Shown here: positions 7,900 to 17,870 of the stretch, in pieces
Numbering within the stretch: the first letter of the stretch is position 1
Layout of the letters: each line of letters begins with the position of its first letter
From: Bradyrhizobium oligotrophicum S58
GTDB taxonomy: Bacteria > Pseudomonadota > Alphaproteobacteria > Rhizobiales > Xanthobacteraceae
Length of the DNA stretch: 64,000 nucleotides
Assembly (NCBI RefSeq): GCF_000344805.1
Contig: NC_020453.1
Location: 1,364,001-1,428,000 of the forward strand
Direction: 5' to 3'
Made by a program: the position numbers and the translations under genes
The notes under the pieces: generated by a model
Database searches by the model: none
What the model was told of the DNA's origin: nothing
What the model saw: the letters and a program-made list of their open reading frames with translations, nothing else

Positions 7900-9693
7900 A
7901 TGAATGAACAGGACCTGCGCCGCGACATCGCGGCCGTCAAGGACGGGTGGCTGTCGCGCCGCGATTTCGTGCAGCGGATGCTCGCCGTCGGGCTGACCGC
8001 CCCGCTGGCGGGCATGATGCTGGCGCATTCCGGCGTCGCCATGGCCGCGCAGGCGTTTCCCTACAAGCCGACCAAGGCGGGCGGCGGCGGACCGCTGAGG
8101 CTGCTGTTCTGGCAGGCGCCGACGCTGCTCAATCCGCATTTCGCGATCGGCCTCAAGGATCAGGAGGCGGCCCGCGCCTTCTACGAGCCGTTGGCGGGAT
8201 GGGATGCCGACGGCAATCTCGTGCCGGTGCTCGCAACCGAGATTCCGAGCGTGGCCAACGGCAGCCTCGCCGCCGACGGCACCTCGGTCGTCTGGAAGCT
8301 CAAGCAGGGCGTGAAGTGGCACGACGGTCAGCCGTTCACGGCCGACGACGTCATCTTCAACTGGCAATATGCCACCAATCCCGAGACGTCAGCGGTCACC
8401 ATCGGCGACTACAAGGACATCAAGTCCATCGAGAAGATCGACGACCACACCGTCCGCCTCGTGTTCGGCCGGCCGACGCCGCTGTGGTTCACGCCGTTCG
8501 TCGGCGGGCGCGGCGCGATCATTCCAAAGCATCTGTTCGCCGACTACATCGGCGCCAAGTCGCGCGAGGCGCCGAACAATCTGACGCCGGTCGGCACCGG
8601 CGCCTATCTGTTCGTCGATTTCAAGCCGGGCGACACGCTGACGGCAAAGCTCAATCCCGACTATCACGTGCCGAACCGGCCGCATTTCGACACGCTGGAA
8701 ATCAAGGGCGGCGGCGACGCGGTGTCGGCGGCGCGCGCGGTGCTGCAGACCGGCGAATTCGACTACGCCTGGAATCTGCAGGTCGAGGACGAGATCCTGG
8801 TCAAGCTGGAAACCGGCGGCACCGGCGTCGCCGAGATCGTGCCGACCGGCAATCTCGAATTCATCCTGCTCAACGCCACTGACCCCAATGTCGAGGTCGA
8901 CGGCGAGCGTGCGAGCCTGAAGACCAAGCATCCGCTGTTCTCTGATCCGGCGGTGCGCGAGGCGATCAATCTGCTGATCGACCGCGCCTCGATCCAGAAG
9001 TTCATCTACGGCCGTGGCGGCATCGCCACCGCGAATGCCGTCAACAATCCCGAGCGCTATCGCTCGAAGAACACGAGCTTCGAGTTCAACATCGAGAAGG
9101 CCAACCAGATCCTGGAGGATGCCGGCTGGAAGAAGGGCGCGAGCGGCGTGCGCGAGAAGGACGGCAAGCCGCTCAGGATCGTGTTCCAGACCTCGACCAA
9201 CGGCCCACGGCAGAAGAACCAGGCGATCATCAAGCAGGCCTGCCAGAAGGCGGGCATCGAGATGGAGCTGAAGTCAGTCGTGGGCTCGGTGTTCTTCTCC
9301 AGCGACGTCGCCAATCCCGACACCTACACGCACTTCTATTGCGACATGGAGATGCTCATGATCTCGATGGCATCGCCCGAGCCGCAAGCCTTCATGACCC
9401 AGTACGTGTCATGGGAAGCGGCCAGCAAGGCCAACAAATGGCAGGGCCGCAACATCTCGCGCTGGCAGAGCAAGGCGTATGACGATCTCTACAACGAACT
9501 GACGCGCGAACTCGATCCCGTGAAGCGCGCCGCGCTGTACATCAAGCTCAACGACACCGTCTGCGCTGGCCGCTACGTGCTGCCCGAGCTGAACAGGCCG
9601 CGCGTCTCCGGTATCCGCAAGGGACTTCAGACGCATTCGTCGGGCTGGGACAATGATCTGTGGCAGCTGCCCAGCTGGTATCGCGAGAGCTGA
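7900..9693 (+). CDS. Peptide ABC transporter substrate-binding protein (SBP_bac_5), copy 1
   Basis: Family 5 solute-binding protein of 597 residues. The N-terminus carries a twin-arginine signal (SRRDFVQRM at about 19-27, then a hydrophobic stretch ending AMAAQ near 50), so export is probably by Tat. The mature part has the family blocks WKLKQGVKWHDGQPFTADD and GTGAYLFVDFKPGD. It should capture di- or oligopeptides, or a related cation, in the periplasm. It is paralogous over its whole length to the gene at 9960, which has the same length and is nearer the permease genes. A terminator follows it and a sigma54-type promoter precedes it, so it is probably transcribed by itself and shares the downstream membrane complex. 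Confidence 0.9.
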   Translation: MNEQDLRRDIAAVKDGWLSRRDFVQRMLAVGLTAPLAGMMLAHSGVAMAAQAFPYKPTKAGGGGPLRLLFWQAPTLLNPHFAIGLKDQEAARAFYEPLAGWDADGNLVPVLATEIPSVANGSLAADGTSVVWKLKQGVKWHDGQPFTADDVIFNWQYATNPETSAVTIGDYKDIKSIEKIDDHTVRLVFGRPTPLWFTPFVGGRGAIIPKHLFADYIGAKSREAPNNLTPVGTGAYLFVDFKPGDTLTAKLNPDYHVPNRPHFDTLEIKGGGDAVSAARAVLQTGEFDYAWNLQVEDEILVKLETGGTGVAEIVPTGNLEFILLNATDPNVEVDGERASLKTKHPLFSDPAVREAINLLIDRASIQKFIYGRGGIATANAVNNPERYRSKNTSFEFNIEKANQILEDAGWKKGASGVREKDGKPLRIVFQTSTNGPRQKNQAIIKQACQKAGIEMELKSVVGSVFFSSDVANPDTYTHFYCDMEMLMISMASPEPQAFMTQYVSWEAASKANKWQGRNISRWQSKAYDDLYNELTRELDPVKRAALYIKLNDTVCAGRYVLPELNRPRVSGIRKGLQTHSSGWDNDLWQLPSWYRES

Positions 9694-9741
9694 GGCGCAA
9701 TCTCCGCGATTGTCTTTCTGTGAGGCATCCTGATAGCGAAG

Positions 9742-9771
9742 CCACGGCGGTCGCGCCGTGGTTCCATTTTT
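9742..9771 (+). terminator. Rho-independent terminator after the first binding-protein gene
   Basis: CCACGGCG at 9742-9749 pairs perfectly with CGCCGTGG at 9754-9761 around the tetraloop GTCG, followed by a T-rich tract ending at 9771. It separates the two paralogous binding-protein genes into different transcripts. Confidence 0.8.
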
Positions 9772-9840
9772 CGGGATGCCCTGCAGCAATTCGTCCTGCA
9801 GATGCGAAGTGCGACAATCAATCCCTTTCATAGTACGAAA

Positions 9841-9858
9841 TTGGCCCGGATTCTGCTT
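9841..9858 (+). promoter_or_regulatory. Probable sigma54 (RpoN) promoter of the dpp-like operon
   Basis: TTGGCCCGGATTCTGCTT, with GG at 9843-9844 and GC at 9855-9856 and ten bases between, fits the -24/-12 consensus. It is nearly identical to the element at 7794 before the paralogous gene, while the surrounding intergenic DNA is much less alike, so the element appears conserved by selection. The predicted start lies about 90 bases before the ATG at 9960. Confidence 0.68.
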
Positions 9859-9959
9859 TGACAGTCGCTTCGAAGGCTGATCCAATTTTGTGCAGCTCCC
9901 GCGGATGCATGGCGTGGCGCTATTATTTTGGCATTCAGCATCACCGTGGAGTCGATTGA

Positions 9960-11753
9960 ATGAACGAGCGTGACCTCCGTAACCAGATCGCTGATGTCAA
10001 AGCCGGGCGCCTGTCACGGCGCGAATTTGTGCAGCGGATGATTGCCGTGGGGCTGACCGCGCCGATGGCCGGCACGATGCTCGCCCATTCCGGCGTCGCC
10101 TTTGCAGCCGACGCGATGGACTACAAGCCGACCAAGGCCGGCGGCGGCGGTCCGCTCAAGCTGCTGTTCTGGCAGGCGCCGACCTTGCTGAACCCGCATT
10201 TCGCCAACGGCACCAAGGACCAGGAGGCATGCCGGCTGTTCTACGAGCCGCTCGCCGGCTGGGATGCCGATGGCAACCTGGTGCCGATTCTCGCCGCCGA
10301 GATTCCCAGCAAGGAAAACGGCAGCCTGGCTGCCGACGGTCTGTCCGTGACCTGGAAGCTCAAGCAGGGCGTGAAATGGCATGACGGCAAGCCGTTCACG
10401 GCCGACGACGTCATCTTCAACTGGGAATACTCGGTCAATCCCGATACCGCCGCGGTCTCGGTCGGCAGCTATCGCGGCATCAAGTCGGCGGAGAAGATCG
10501 ACGACCATACGGTGAAGCTGACGTTCAAGCAGCCGACGCCGTTCTGGGCCGATCCGTTCGTCGCTGCCTATGGTCTCGTCATTCCGAAGCATCTGTTCGC
10601 CGACTATATCGGCGGCAAGTCGCGCGAGGCGCCGGCCAATCTGAAGCCGGTCGGCACCGGCCCCTACACCTACGTCGACTTCAAGCCCGGCGATTCCATC
10701 GCCGCAAAGCGCAACCCCGACTATCACCAGGCGAACCGGCCGTATTTCGACACGGTCGAGGTCAAGGGCGGTGGTGACGCGGTGTCGGCGGCACGCGCGG
10801 TGCTGCAGACCGGCGAATACGATTACGCGTATAATCTGCAGGTCGAGGACGAGATCCTGACCAAGCTGGAAGCCGGCGGGCAGGGCAAGGCGCAGCTCAC
10901 GGTCACCGGTCACATCGAGTACATCGCCCTCAACGTCACCGACCCCTGGACCGAGGTCGACGGCGAGCGCGCCAGCGTCAAGACCAAGCATCCGTTCTTC
11001 ACCGATCCGGCCGTGCGCAAGGCCATCAATCTCCTGATCGACCGTGCCTCGGTGCAGAAGTTCATCTATGGCCGCGCCGGCGTGGCGACCGCGAACTTCC
11101 TCAACAACCCGGAGCGCTTCCGCTCGCCGAACAACAAGTTCGAGTTCTCGATCGAGAAGGCCAACCAGATCCTGGAGGAGGCCGGCTGGAAGAAGAATTC
11201 GTCCGGCGTTCGCGAGAAGGACGGCAAGCCGATCAAGCTGGTGTTCCAGACCTCGATCAATGCGCCGCGCCAGAAGAACCAGGCGATCATCAAGCAGGCG
11301 TTCCAGAAGGCCGGCATCGAGGTCGAGCTGAAGTCGGTGGTGGCGTCGGTGTTCTTCTCCTCGGACCCCGCCAACCCCGACACCTATCCGCACTTCTATT
11401 GCGACATGGAGATGTACCAGACCACCATGCCGCAGGCCGATCCGCAGTTCTTCATGAACCAGTTCACGTCGTGGGAGATCGCCTCCAAGGACAACAAGTG
11501 GCAGGGCCGCAACATATCGCGCTGGCAGAACAAGGAATATGACGAGACCTACAAGCAGGCCTCGAGCGAGCTCGATCCGGTCAAGCGCGCAGGCTTGTTC
11601 GTCAAGCTCAACGACCTCGTCGTTCAGGACAACTACATCCTGCCCGAGATCAATCGCCGCAACTGCATCGGCCTGAAGAACGGGATGGTCGCAAACAAGA
11701 GCGGCTGGGACAACGACCTCTGGCAGATCGCCAACTGGTATCGCGAGACCTGA
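9960..11753 (+). CDS. Peptide ABC transporter substrate-binding protein (SBP_bac_5), copy 2
   Basis: Second family 5 binding protein, also 597 residues, with the same Tat-like leader (SRREFVQRM) and the same domain blocks. Differences from copy 1 are spread through the protein and include the lobe regions around AYGLVIPKHLF and GHIEYIALNVT, so the two may bind different ligands for one permease. It heads the transport operon: 42 bases separate it from the first permease gene, and all five genes from here to 15658 run rightward without a terminator. Confidence 0.92.
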   Translation: MNERDLRNQIADVKAGRLSRREFVQRMIAVGLTAPMAGTMLAHSGVAFAADAMDYKPTKAGGGGPLKLLFWQAPTLLNPHFANGTKDQEACRLFYEPLAGWDADGNLVPILAAEIPSKENGSLAADGLSVTWKLKQGVKWHDGKPFTADDVIFNWEYSVNPDTAAVSVGSYRGIKSAEKIDDHTVKLTFKQPTPFWADPFVAAYGLVIPKHLFADYIGGKSREAPANLKPVGTGPYTYVDFKPGDSIAAKRNPDYHQANRPYFDTVEVKGGGDAVSAARAVLQTGEYDYAYNLQVEDEILTKLEAGGQGKAQLTVTGHIEYIALNVTDPWTEVDGERASVKTKHPFFTDPAVRKAINLLIDRASVQKFIYGRAGVATANFLNNPERFRSPNNKFEFSIEKANQILEEAGWKKNSSGVREKDGKPIKLVFQTSINAPRQKNQAIIKQAFQKAGIEVELKSVVASVFFSSDPANPDTYPHFYCDMEMYQTTMPQADPQFFMNQFTSWEIASKDNKWQGRNISRWQNKEYDETYKQASSELDPVKRAGLFVKLNDLVVQDNYILPEINRRNCIGLKNGMVANKSGWDNDLWQIANWYRET

Positions 11754-11795
11754 TCGCAACCAGCATGACCAGCCAGACATCGTAGAGGTGGAGCG

Positions 11796-12755
11796 ATGGG
11801 AAACTACCTTCTCAGGCGCCTCATCGTCGCCGTGCCGAGCCTGCTCGGCATCAGCCTCATTTTGTTCGTGCTGCTGGCGCTCGCGCCGGGCGATCCGTTC
11901 GGCGAGCTCGCGAGCAACCCGAACATTCCCCCGGAAGTCCGCGAGATGCTGCGCATCAAGTTCGGGATGGATGACCCGATCATGGTGCGCTACTTCCGCT
12001 GGCTGGTCGCCATGCTGCATGGCGATTGGGGCTTCTCCTTTGCCAGCCGCGTCAATGTCGACACCCTGATCCTGCAGCGGATTCCGGCCACGCTCTACGT
12101 GGTCGGCACCGCGCAGCTTCTGGCGCTGATCGTGGCGATCCCGGTCGGCGTGCTGGCGGCGCGGCGGCCCTATTCGATCTTCGACCAGATCGCCAACACC
12201 TTCGCCTTCATCGGCTTCTCGCTGCCGACCTTCTTCACCGGCCTGCTGTTGATCCTGATCTTCAGCGTCAATCTCGGTTGGCTGCCGTTCGTCTATCGCG
12301 CCGACATCCAGGCCGTGGGATGGATGTGGTGGTGGGAGAACTTCAAGCAGGCCGTGATGCCGGTCACCGTGCTCGGCCTCTATCAGGCCGCCTCCTATAC
12401 GCGCTATGTGCGCTCGGCCGTGCTCGACGTCATCAAGCTCGATTACGTCACGACCGCACGCTCCAAGGGGCTCGACGAGAGCAAGGTCATCGTCAAGCAC
12501 GTGGTGCGCAACGCGCTGATCCCGGTGGTCACGCTGGTGGCGCTGCAGATGCCGACCGTGTTCGGCGGCGCCATCGTCACCGAGCAGATCTTCCGCATCC
12601 CCGGTATCGGCTCGCTCCTCATCAGCGCGATCCTTGCGAACGATACGCCCGTCATCATGGCAGTGACCTTCGTGTTCGCCTGCCTCGTCGTCCTCTTCAA
12701 CCTGATCGCCGATATCCTGTATGGCTGGCTTGACCCACGCATCTCCTTCCGTTGA
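11796..12755 (+). CDS. Peptide ABC transporter permease, DppB/OppB type
   Basis: Inner-membrane permease of 319 residues. An N-terminal membrane segment (MGNYLLRRLIVAVPSLLGIS) and the Gly-Asp-Pro block typical of the DppB group are present. The binding-protein-dependent transport signature (EAA loop) is in ARSKGLDESKVIVKHVVRNA near residues 225-244, and the C-terminus FNLIADILYGWLDPR is characteristic. It forms a heterodimeric channel with the next gene. A ribosome binding site GGTGGAG precedes the ATG. Confidence 0.95.
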   Translation: MGNYLLRRLIVAVPSLLGISLILFVLLALAPGDPFGELASNPNIPPEVREMLRIKFGMDDPIMVRYFRWLVAMLHGDWGFSFASRVNVDTLILQRIPATLYVVGTAQLLALIVAIPVGVLAARRPYSIFDQIANTFAFIGFSLPTFFTGLLLILIFSVNLGWLPFVYRADIQAVGWMWWWENFKQAVMPVTVLGLYQAASYTRYVRSAVLDVIKLDYVTTARSKGLDESKVIVKHVVRNALIPVVTLVALQMPTVFGGAIVTEQIFRIPGIGSLLISAILANDTPVIMAVTFVFACLVVLFNLIADILYGWLDPRISFR

Positions 12756-13662
12756 AGCGGCGGTCGCGCCGGCTTCACCAAAACGCCGCTTCTCGCCCGG
12801 ACGAGATGCGGTCAGGCGCTTCCTGCGCCATCGCCTTGCTGCCGTCAGCGTCGTCGTGCTGGCGCTGCTGGCGCTGTCGATCGTCGTCGGACCGTGGATC
12901 TGGCGGGTGCCGATCAACGAGATCGACTTCACCGCGCGGCTCGCGCCGCCGTCGTGGGATCATCCGTTCGGCACCGACGATCTCGGCCAGGACTTGATGG
13001 CACGGATGATCTATGGCGGCCGGATCTCGCTTGCGGTCGGCTTTGCGGCGATGGCCGTCGGCCTGTTCGTCGGCGTCGTCATCGGTGCCATCGCCGGCGC
13101 CTCCAAGGGACCGGTCGACGCCGCGCTGATGTGGCTGACGGATCTGTTCCTGTCGCTGCCGCAACTGCCGCTGCTGCTGCTCGTGATCTACCTGTTCCGC
13201 GACCTCCTCAAGGGGCTCGTCGGCCCCGAGGGCGGCACCTTCATCCTGATCGTGCTTGTGATCGGCGGCTTCCGCTGGATGCCGGTGGCGCGCCTGGTGC
13301 GTGCGCAGTTCCTGTCGCTGCGTGAGAAGGAGTTCGTCGAGGCCGCGCGCGCGCTCGGCGCCTCCAACTTCCGCCTCGTCGTCCGCCACATCCTGCCGAA
13401 CGCGCTGGGACCGGTGATCGTCGCCGGCACCATCGACGTCGCCGCCGCCATCATCGCGGAATCGACGCTGTCGTTCCTCGGCCTCGGCTTTCCGCCTGAC
13501 ATTCCGACCTGGGGCCGGCTGCTGTTCGACGCCAAGGATTATCTCGACATCGCGCCGCATTGGGCGCTGTTCGCCGGCGGGGCGATCTTCCTCACCGTCA
13601 TCGCGATCAACTTCATCGGCGATGGCCTGCGCGATGCGCTCGATCCGCGGAAGGTGATGTGA
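12721..13662 (+). CDS. Peptide ABC transporter permease, DppC/OppC type
   Basis: Second permease subunit, 313 residues. An Ala/Pro-rich cytoplasmic N-terminus is followed by a membrane segment at about 42-60. The family block HPFGTDDLGQDLMARMIYGGR sits near residues 80-100, and the EAA loop is EAARALGASNFRLVVRHILPNA. The start shown overlaps the end of the DppB gene by 35 bases; a later start would shorten only the unstructured N-terminus. It ends in a TGATG overlap with the ATPase gene, indicating translational coupling. Confidence 0.93.
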   Translation: MAGLTHASPSVEAAVAPASPKRRFSPGRDAVRRFLRHRLAAVSVVVLALLALSIVVGPWIWRVPINEIDFTARLAPPSWDHPFGTDDLGQDLMARMIYGGRISLAVGFAAMAVGLFVGVVIGAIAGASKGPVDAALMWLTDLFLSLPQLPLLLLVIYLFRDLLKGLVGPEGGTFILIVLVIGGFRWMPVARLVRAQFLSLREKEFVEAARALGASNFRLVVRHILPNALGPVIVAGTIDVAAAIIAESTLSFLGLGFPPDIPTWGRLLFDAKDYLDIAPHWALFAGGAIFLTVIAINFIGDGLRDALDPRKVM

Positions 13663-14659
13663 TGGACGCGCGCGTGACCCCGCTGCTCGAGATCAAGGGG
13701 CTGAAGACCTATTTCAACAGCGACGACGGCCAGGTCCAGGCGGTCGACGGTGTCGACATCTCGATCGGCAGCGGCGAGACCTTGTGTGTGGTCGGCGAGT
13801 CCGGCTCCGGCAAGACCGTCACCGCGATGTCGGTGCTGAAGCTGATCGCGATGCCGCCCGGCCGCATCGCCGGCGGCCAGATCCTGTGGCAGGGCCGCGA
13901 CCTCGTGCCGCTCGGCTCGTCCGAGATGAACAAGATCCGCGCCAGCGAGATCGCGATCGTGTTCCAGGAACCGATGACCTCGCTCAATCCGGTCTACACC
14001 GTCGGCGACCAGATCGCCGAGGTGATCCAGCTGCACCAGGGTTTGTCCAAGAAGGCGGCGATGGATCGGGCGGCAGAGATGCTGGCGCTGGTGCAGCTTC
14101 CCAACCCGAAAGCCCGCATTCATGACTATCCGCATCATTTCTCCGGCGGCCAGCGCCAGCGGGTCATGATCGCGATGGCGCTGTCGTGCAATCCCAAGCT
14201 CCTGATCGCCGACGAGCCGACCACCGCGCTCGACGTCACGATCCAGGCGCAGATCCTCGATCTGCTGCTCGACATGAAGGAGCGGCTCGGCATGTCGATC
14301 ATGCTGATCACGCACGCCATGGGCGTCGTGGCCGAGGTCGCGCAGCGCGTCGTCGTGATGTATGCGGGCAGGGTGGCCGAGGAGGCGCCGGTCGATCGCC
14401 TGTTCGCCAATCCGCGCCACCCCTACACCCAGGGGCTGATCCGCTCGATCCCGCGCATCGATCTCGCGGCCGTCAAGAAGAGCCGGCTGGAAAGCATCCC
14501 GGGCAGCGTTCCCAAGCTGATCAATCCGCCCGAGGGCTGTCGCTTCGCCTCGCGCTGCCGCTTCGCCATTCCCGATTGCCGGCGGGCCCAGCCGGTGCTG
14601 CGCGAGATCGAGCCGGGCCACAAGGTGGCGTGCATCCGCGCCGAAGAGACGTTGCTGTG

Positions 14660-14660
<1 letters not shown>
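13662..14660 (+). CDS. Peptide ABC transporter ATPase, DppD/OppD type
   Basis: ATP-binding subunit of 332 residues. Walker A is GESGSGKT (45-52), the signature is FSGGQRQR, and Walker B is LLIADEP. The C-terminal oligopeptide/dipeptide extension carries the Cys-rich block [19 protein letters not shown] (CX5CX6C type), which in several family members binds an iron-sulfur cluster. The ATG overlaps the stop codon of the permease gene by one base, and its own stop overlaps the next ATG, so the four membrane-complex genes are translationally coupled. A longer in-frame extension upstream of 13662 is not supported, since it lies entirely in the DppC coding region. Confidence 0.95.
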
Positions 14661-15658
<998 letters not shown>

Positions 15659-15673
15659 GGTGAGGTCGCGCGC

Positions 15674-17659
15674 TCAAGCCGCCTGTCGGTCCGAGACCAG
15701 GGCCGTCAAGCGTGCCGCTTGCTCGGGGTTGAGCGCGAACTGAACCAGGGCGGTGCGGTCGCCGACGCGGGTCACGGTGCCCGGCAGATCCGAAATCATG
15801 CCGGTGATCGCGAGCGTCACCGATGTGTTGACCGAGAGCTGGACCGGGATCGCCTCGAGCAGGGCGCCGCCGAGCGAGAGGTTGCGCACGCTGATGGCGA
15901 CCGGTTCGCCGTTCACCTGCAGGGTACCCGGACGATTGATGTTGAGCCGGGTCGCGAGCCGGCGGTCGACATCGGCGGTCGAGGTTCGGATCACCCGGAC
16001 CAGCTCGGTCCGTAGCTTCTGGACCTTCTCGGCCACGGTCGTCGAGCCGTCGCGGATGTCGGTCGAGCGCCGGCCGGCCTCGCTCGCCTCACGCGACACG
16101 GAAGAGATCTGGCTTGCCACCTCCCGCGCAGCCGCGGACGTCTCTTCCACGGTGCGCGAAATCTCGATGGTCACGCTGTTCTGGGCCTGGATCGCGTCGG
16201 CGATTCCCGACGACACTGCTTCGACGTTGCGGATGACTTCGCCGATGGCGCCGATCGAGGTCACCGATGCGCGCGTGGAATCCTGAATCTCCGCGATCTG
16301 CTGTGCGATCTCGCTGGTGGCCTTTGCGGTCTGCTCGGCGAGCGACTTGACCTCCGAGGCGACGACGGCAAAGCCGCGGCCGGCGTCGCCGGCGCGCGCC
16401 GCCTCGATGGTCGCGTTCAGCGCGAGCAGGTTGGTCTGGCCGGCGATCTCGCTGATCAGGCTGGTCACGGCACCGACCTTGTCGGCGGCTTCTGACAGTT
16501 TGGCGATCGTCGACTGGGCCTCGGACGAGGCGGCCACGGCCTTGCGCGTCAGCTCACGCGACGAGCTGACCTGGCTGGAAATCTGAGAGATCGACGCGGC
16601 GAGCTGGGAGGACGCCTTGGCGACGGTCTGGGTCGTGGCCAGCGCCTGCTCGGCGGCCGCGGCAACGCTGCTCGAATTCCGCTCCAAGGTCAGCGCGCTC
16701 TCGGTCATCGATTTCGCGTTGTCGGCCATCTGGCCGGTGCCCTGCGCGACCTCGCCGACCGCCATGCTGGCGGCCTGCTCCACGGCCTCGGCCATCTCCT
16801 TCAGCGCCTTGCTCTTGATGCGCTCGGCGACCTGGCGCTGCTCGTCTTCGAGCATCGCGGTCTGCCGTGCCTTTTCTTCGATCTTCTGCCTGAACTGCTC
16901 GATGGAGCGGGCCATGTCGCCGAGCTCGTCGCTGCGGGTCAGGCCCGGCAGCTCGATCTCGAAATTGCCGTTGCTGAGCTGGGTCAGCGCGCCGCTCATC
17001 GACGCCAGCGCCGACGACATTCGACGCGCGATCAGCAGCGTGATGGCGCCGAGCACGAGGATCACCAGCGTGGCGGCGATGAACACCGCACGCTTGCTCT
17101 CCCACATCTGCGCCTCGAGATCGTCGACATAGACACCGGTGCCGATGATCCAGCCCCAGGGCTCGAAGCCGGCGACATAGGACATCTTCGGCTGCGGCGC
17201 GTCCTTGCCGGGCTTGGGCCACATGTAGTCGACCACGCCCGCGCCCTGGCGCTTGACGACATCGACCATCTCCACGAACAGGCGCTTGCCGTTCGGATCC
17301 TTGTTGTCGGCGAGATTCTGGCCATTCAGTTCCGGCTTGACCGGATGCATGACCATCGTCGGGCCCATGTCGTTGATCCAGAAGTAGTCGCCGCTGCCGT
17401 AGCGCAGCTTCCCGATCCGCTCAGCCGCCTTCTTCTGTGCGGCTTCGGGCGCCACCTTGTCGCGCGCGATCGTGTCGTATTCCTCGCGTGCGATGCTCAG
17501 CGCGGTCTGGGCCAGATGGCTGAGCTCGCTCTGCCGTTGTTCCTTCAGGGCAGTCCCGAGATTCTGGCTCTGCGTCGCCGCGAGCCCGACGAGTCCGCAG
17601 AACGACAGCCCGATGATCGCGTAGATGCGAAAGGCGAGAGAGAAACGTGGCTTAGCCAT
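15674..17659 (-). CDS. Methyl-accepting chemotaxis protein with periplasmic Cache and C-terminal PilZ domain
   Basis: Chemoreceptor of 661 residues from the ATG at 17659; a further in-frame codon at 17695 adds 12 residues and is less likely. An N-terminal membrane helix (about 10-30) precedes a periplasmic single Cache-type sensor (ending at about 185, with [17 protein letters not shown] and [13 protein letters not shown]). A second membrane helix, a HAMP domain and the MCP signalling domain with the hairpin [20 protein letters not shown] follow. The last about 95 residues are a PilZ domain (DRRLATR and NLSLGG), which binds cyclic di-GMP. Chemotaxis output may therefore be tuned by c-di-GMP. 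The gene lies directly downstream of the feruloyl-CoA synthase gene on the same strand, and a motif shared with that gene's operator lies upstream. Confidence 0.93.
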   Translation of the reverse strand: MAKPRFSLAFRIYAIIGLSFCGLVGLAATQSQNLGTALKEQRQSELSHLAQTALSIAREEYDTIARDKVAPEAAQKKAAERIGKLRYGSGDYFWINDMGPTMVMHPVKPELNGQNLADNKDPNGKRLFVEMVDVVKRQGAGVVDYMWPKPGKDAPQPKMSYVAGFEPWGWIIGTGVYVDDLEAQMWESKRAVFIAATLVILVLGAITLLIARRMSSALASMSGALTQLSNGNFEIELPGLTRSDELGDMARSIEQFRQKIEEKARQTAMLEDEQRQVAERIKSKALKEMAEAVEQAASMAVGEVAQGTGQMADNAKSMTESALTLERNSSSVAAAAEQALATTQTVAKASSQLAASISQISSQVSSSRELTRKAVAASSEAQSTIAKLSEAADKVGAVTSLISEIAGQTNLLALNATIEAARAGDAGRGFAVVASEVKSLAEQTAKATSEIAQQIAEIQDSTRASVTSIGAIGEVIRNVEAVSSGIADAIQAQNSVTIEISRTVEETSAAAREVASQISSVSREASEAGRRSTDIRDGSTTVAEKVQKLRTELVRVIRTSTADVDRRLATRLNINRPGTLQVNGEPVAISVRNLSLGGALLEAIPVQLSVNTSVTLAITGMISDLPGTVTRVGDRTALVQFALNPEQAARLTALVSDRQAA

Positions 17660-17738
17660 GGGGAACCCGGCGCAAGGAGCTGAAGTTGCGAGCAACTCTA
17701 AATATTTGCAGTTGATGCTGGGTTAAGTTTCCCTCGGT

Positions 17739-17780
17739 AGTATATTGCCGTGCAGTTGAGTAGTCGCACGTAGTTGTACG
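17739..17780 (-). promoter_or_regulatory. Possible promoter and regulator-binding repeat of the chemoreceptor gene
   Basis: Read leftward, TATACT (17744-17739) is a good -10 box about 80 bases before the chemoreceptor ATG. Just upstream of it lie two adjacent 10-base direct repeats, TAGTCGCACG and TAGTTGTACG on the plus strand (17761-17780), which agree at 8 of 10 positions. The nine bases TAGTTGTAC recur exactly at 19932-19940 in the fcs/marR operator region. A shared MarR-type regulator is an inference. Confidence 0.35.
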
Positions 17781-17870
17781 GATGTCGTTGTGAAGCGAGT
17801 TGGCGCGTTTCGGCTGGTCGGCGGCGACGCCGGCTGTGTTCTGAACAAGCCAGAGTTCGCTGCGTTGCGT

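Noticed and set aside
10014..12932. A 972-codon open frame on the minus strand across the peptide transporter genes
   Set aside because: It lies opposite well-supported transporter genes, has an abnormal His/Arg/Asp/Gln-rich composition and no domain likeness; it is a product of high GC third positions. The same applies to long antisense frames at 13539-14699, 26551-28356, 33084-34868 and 35553-37199.
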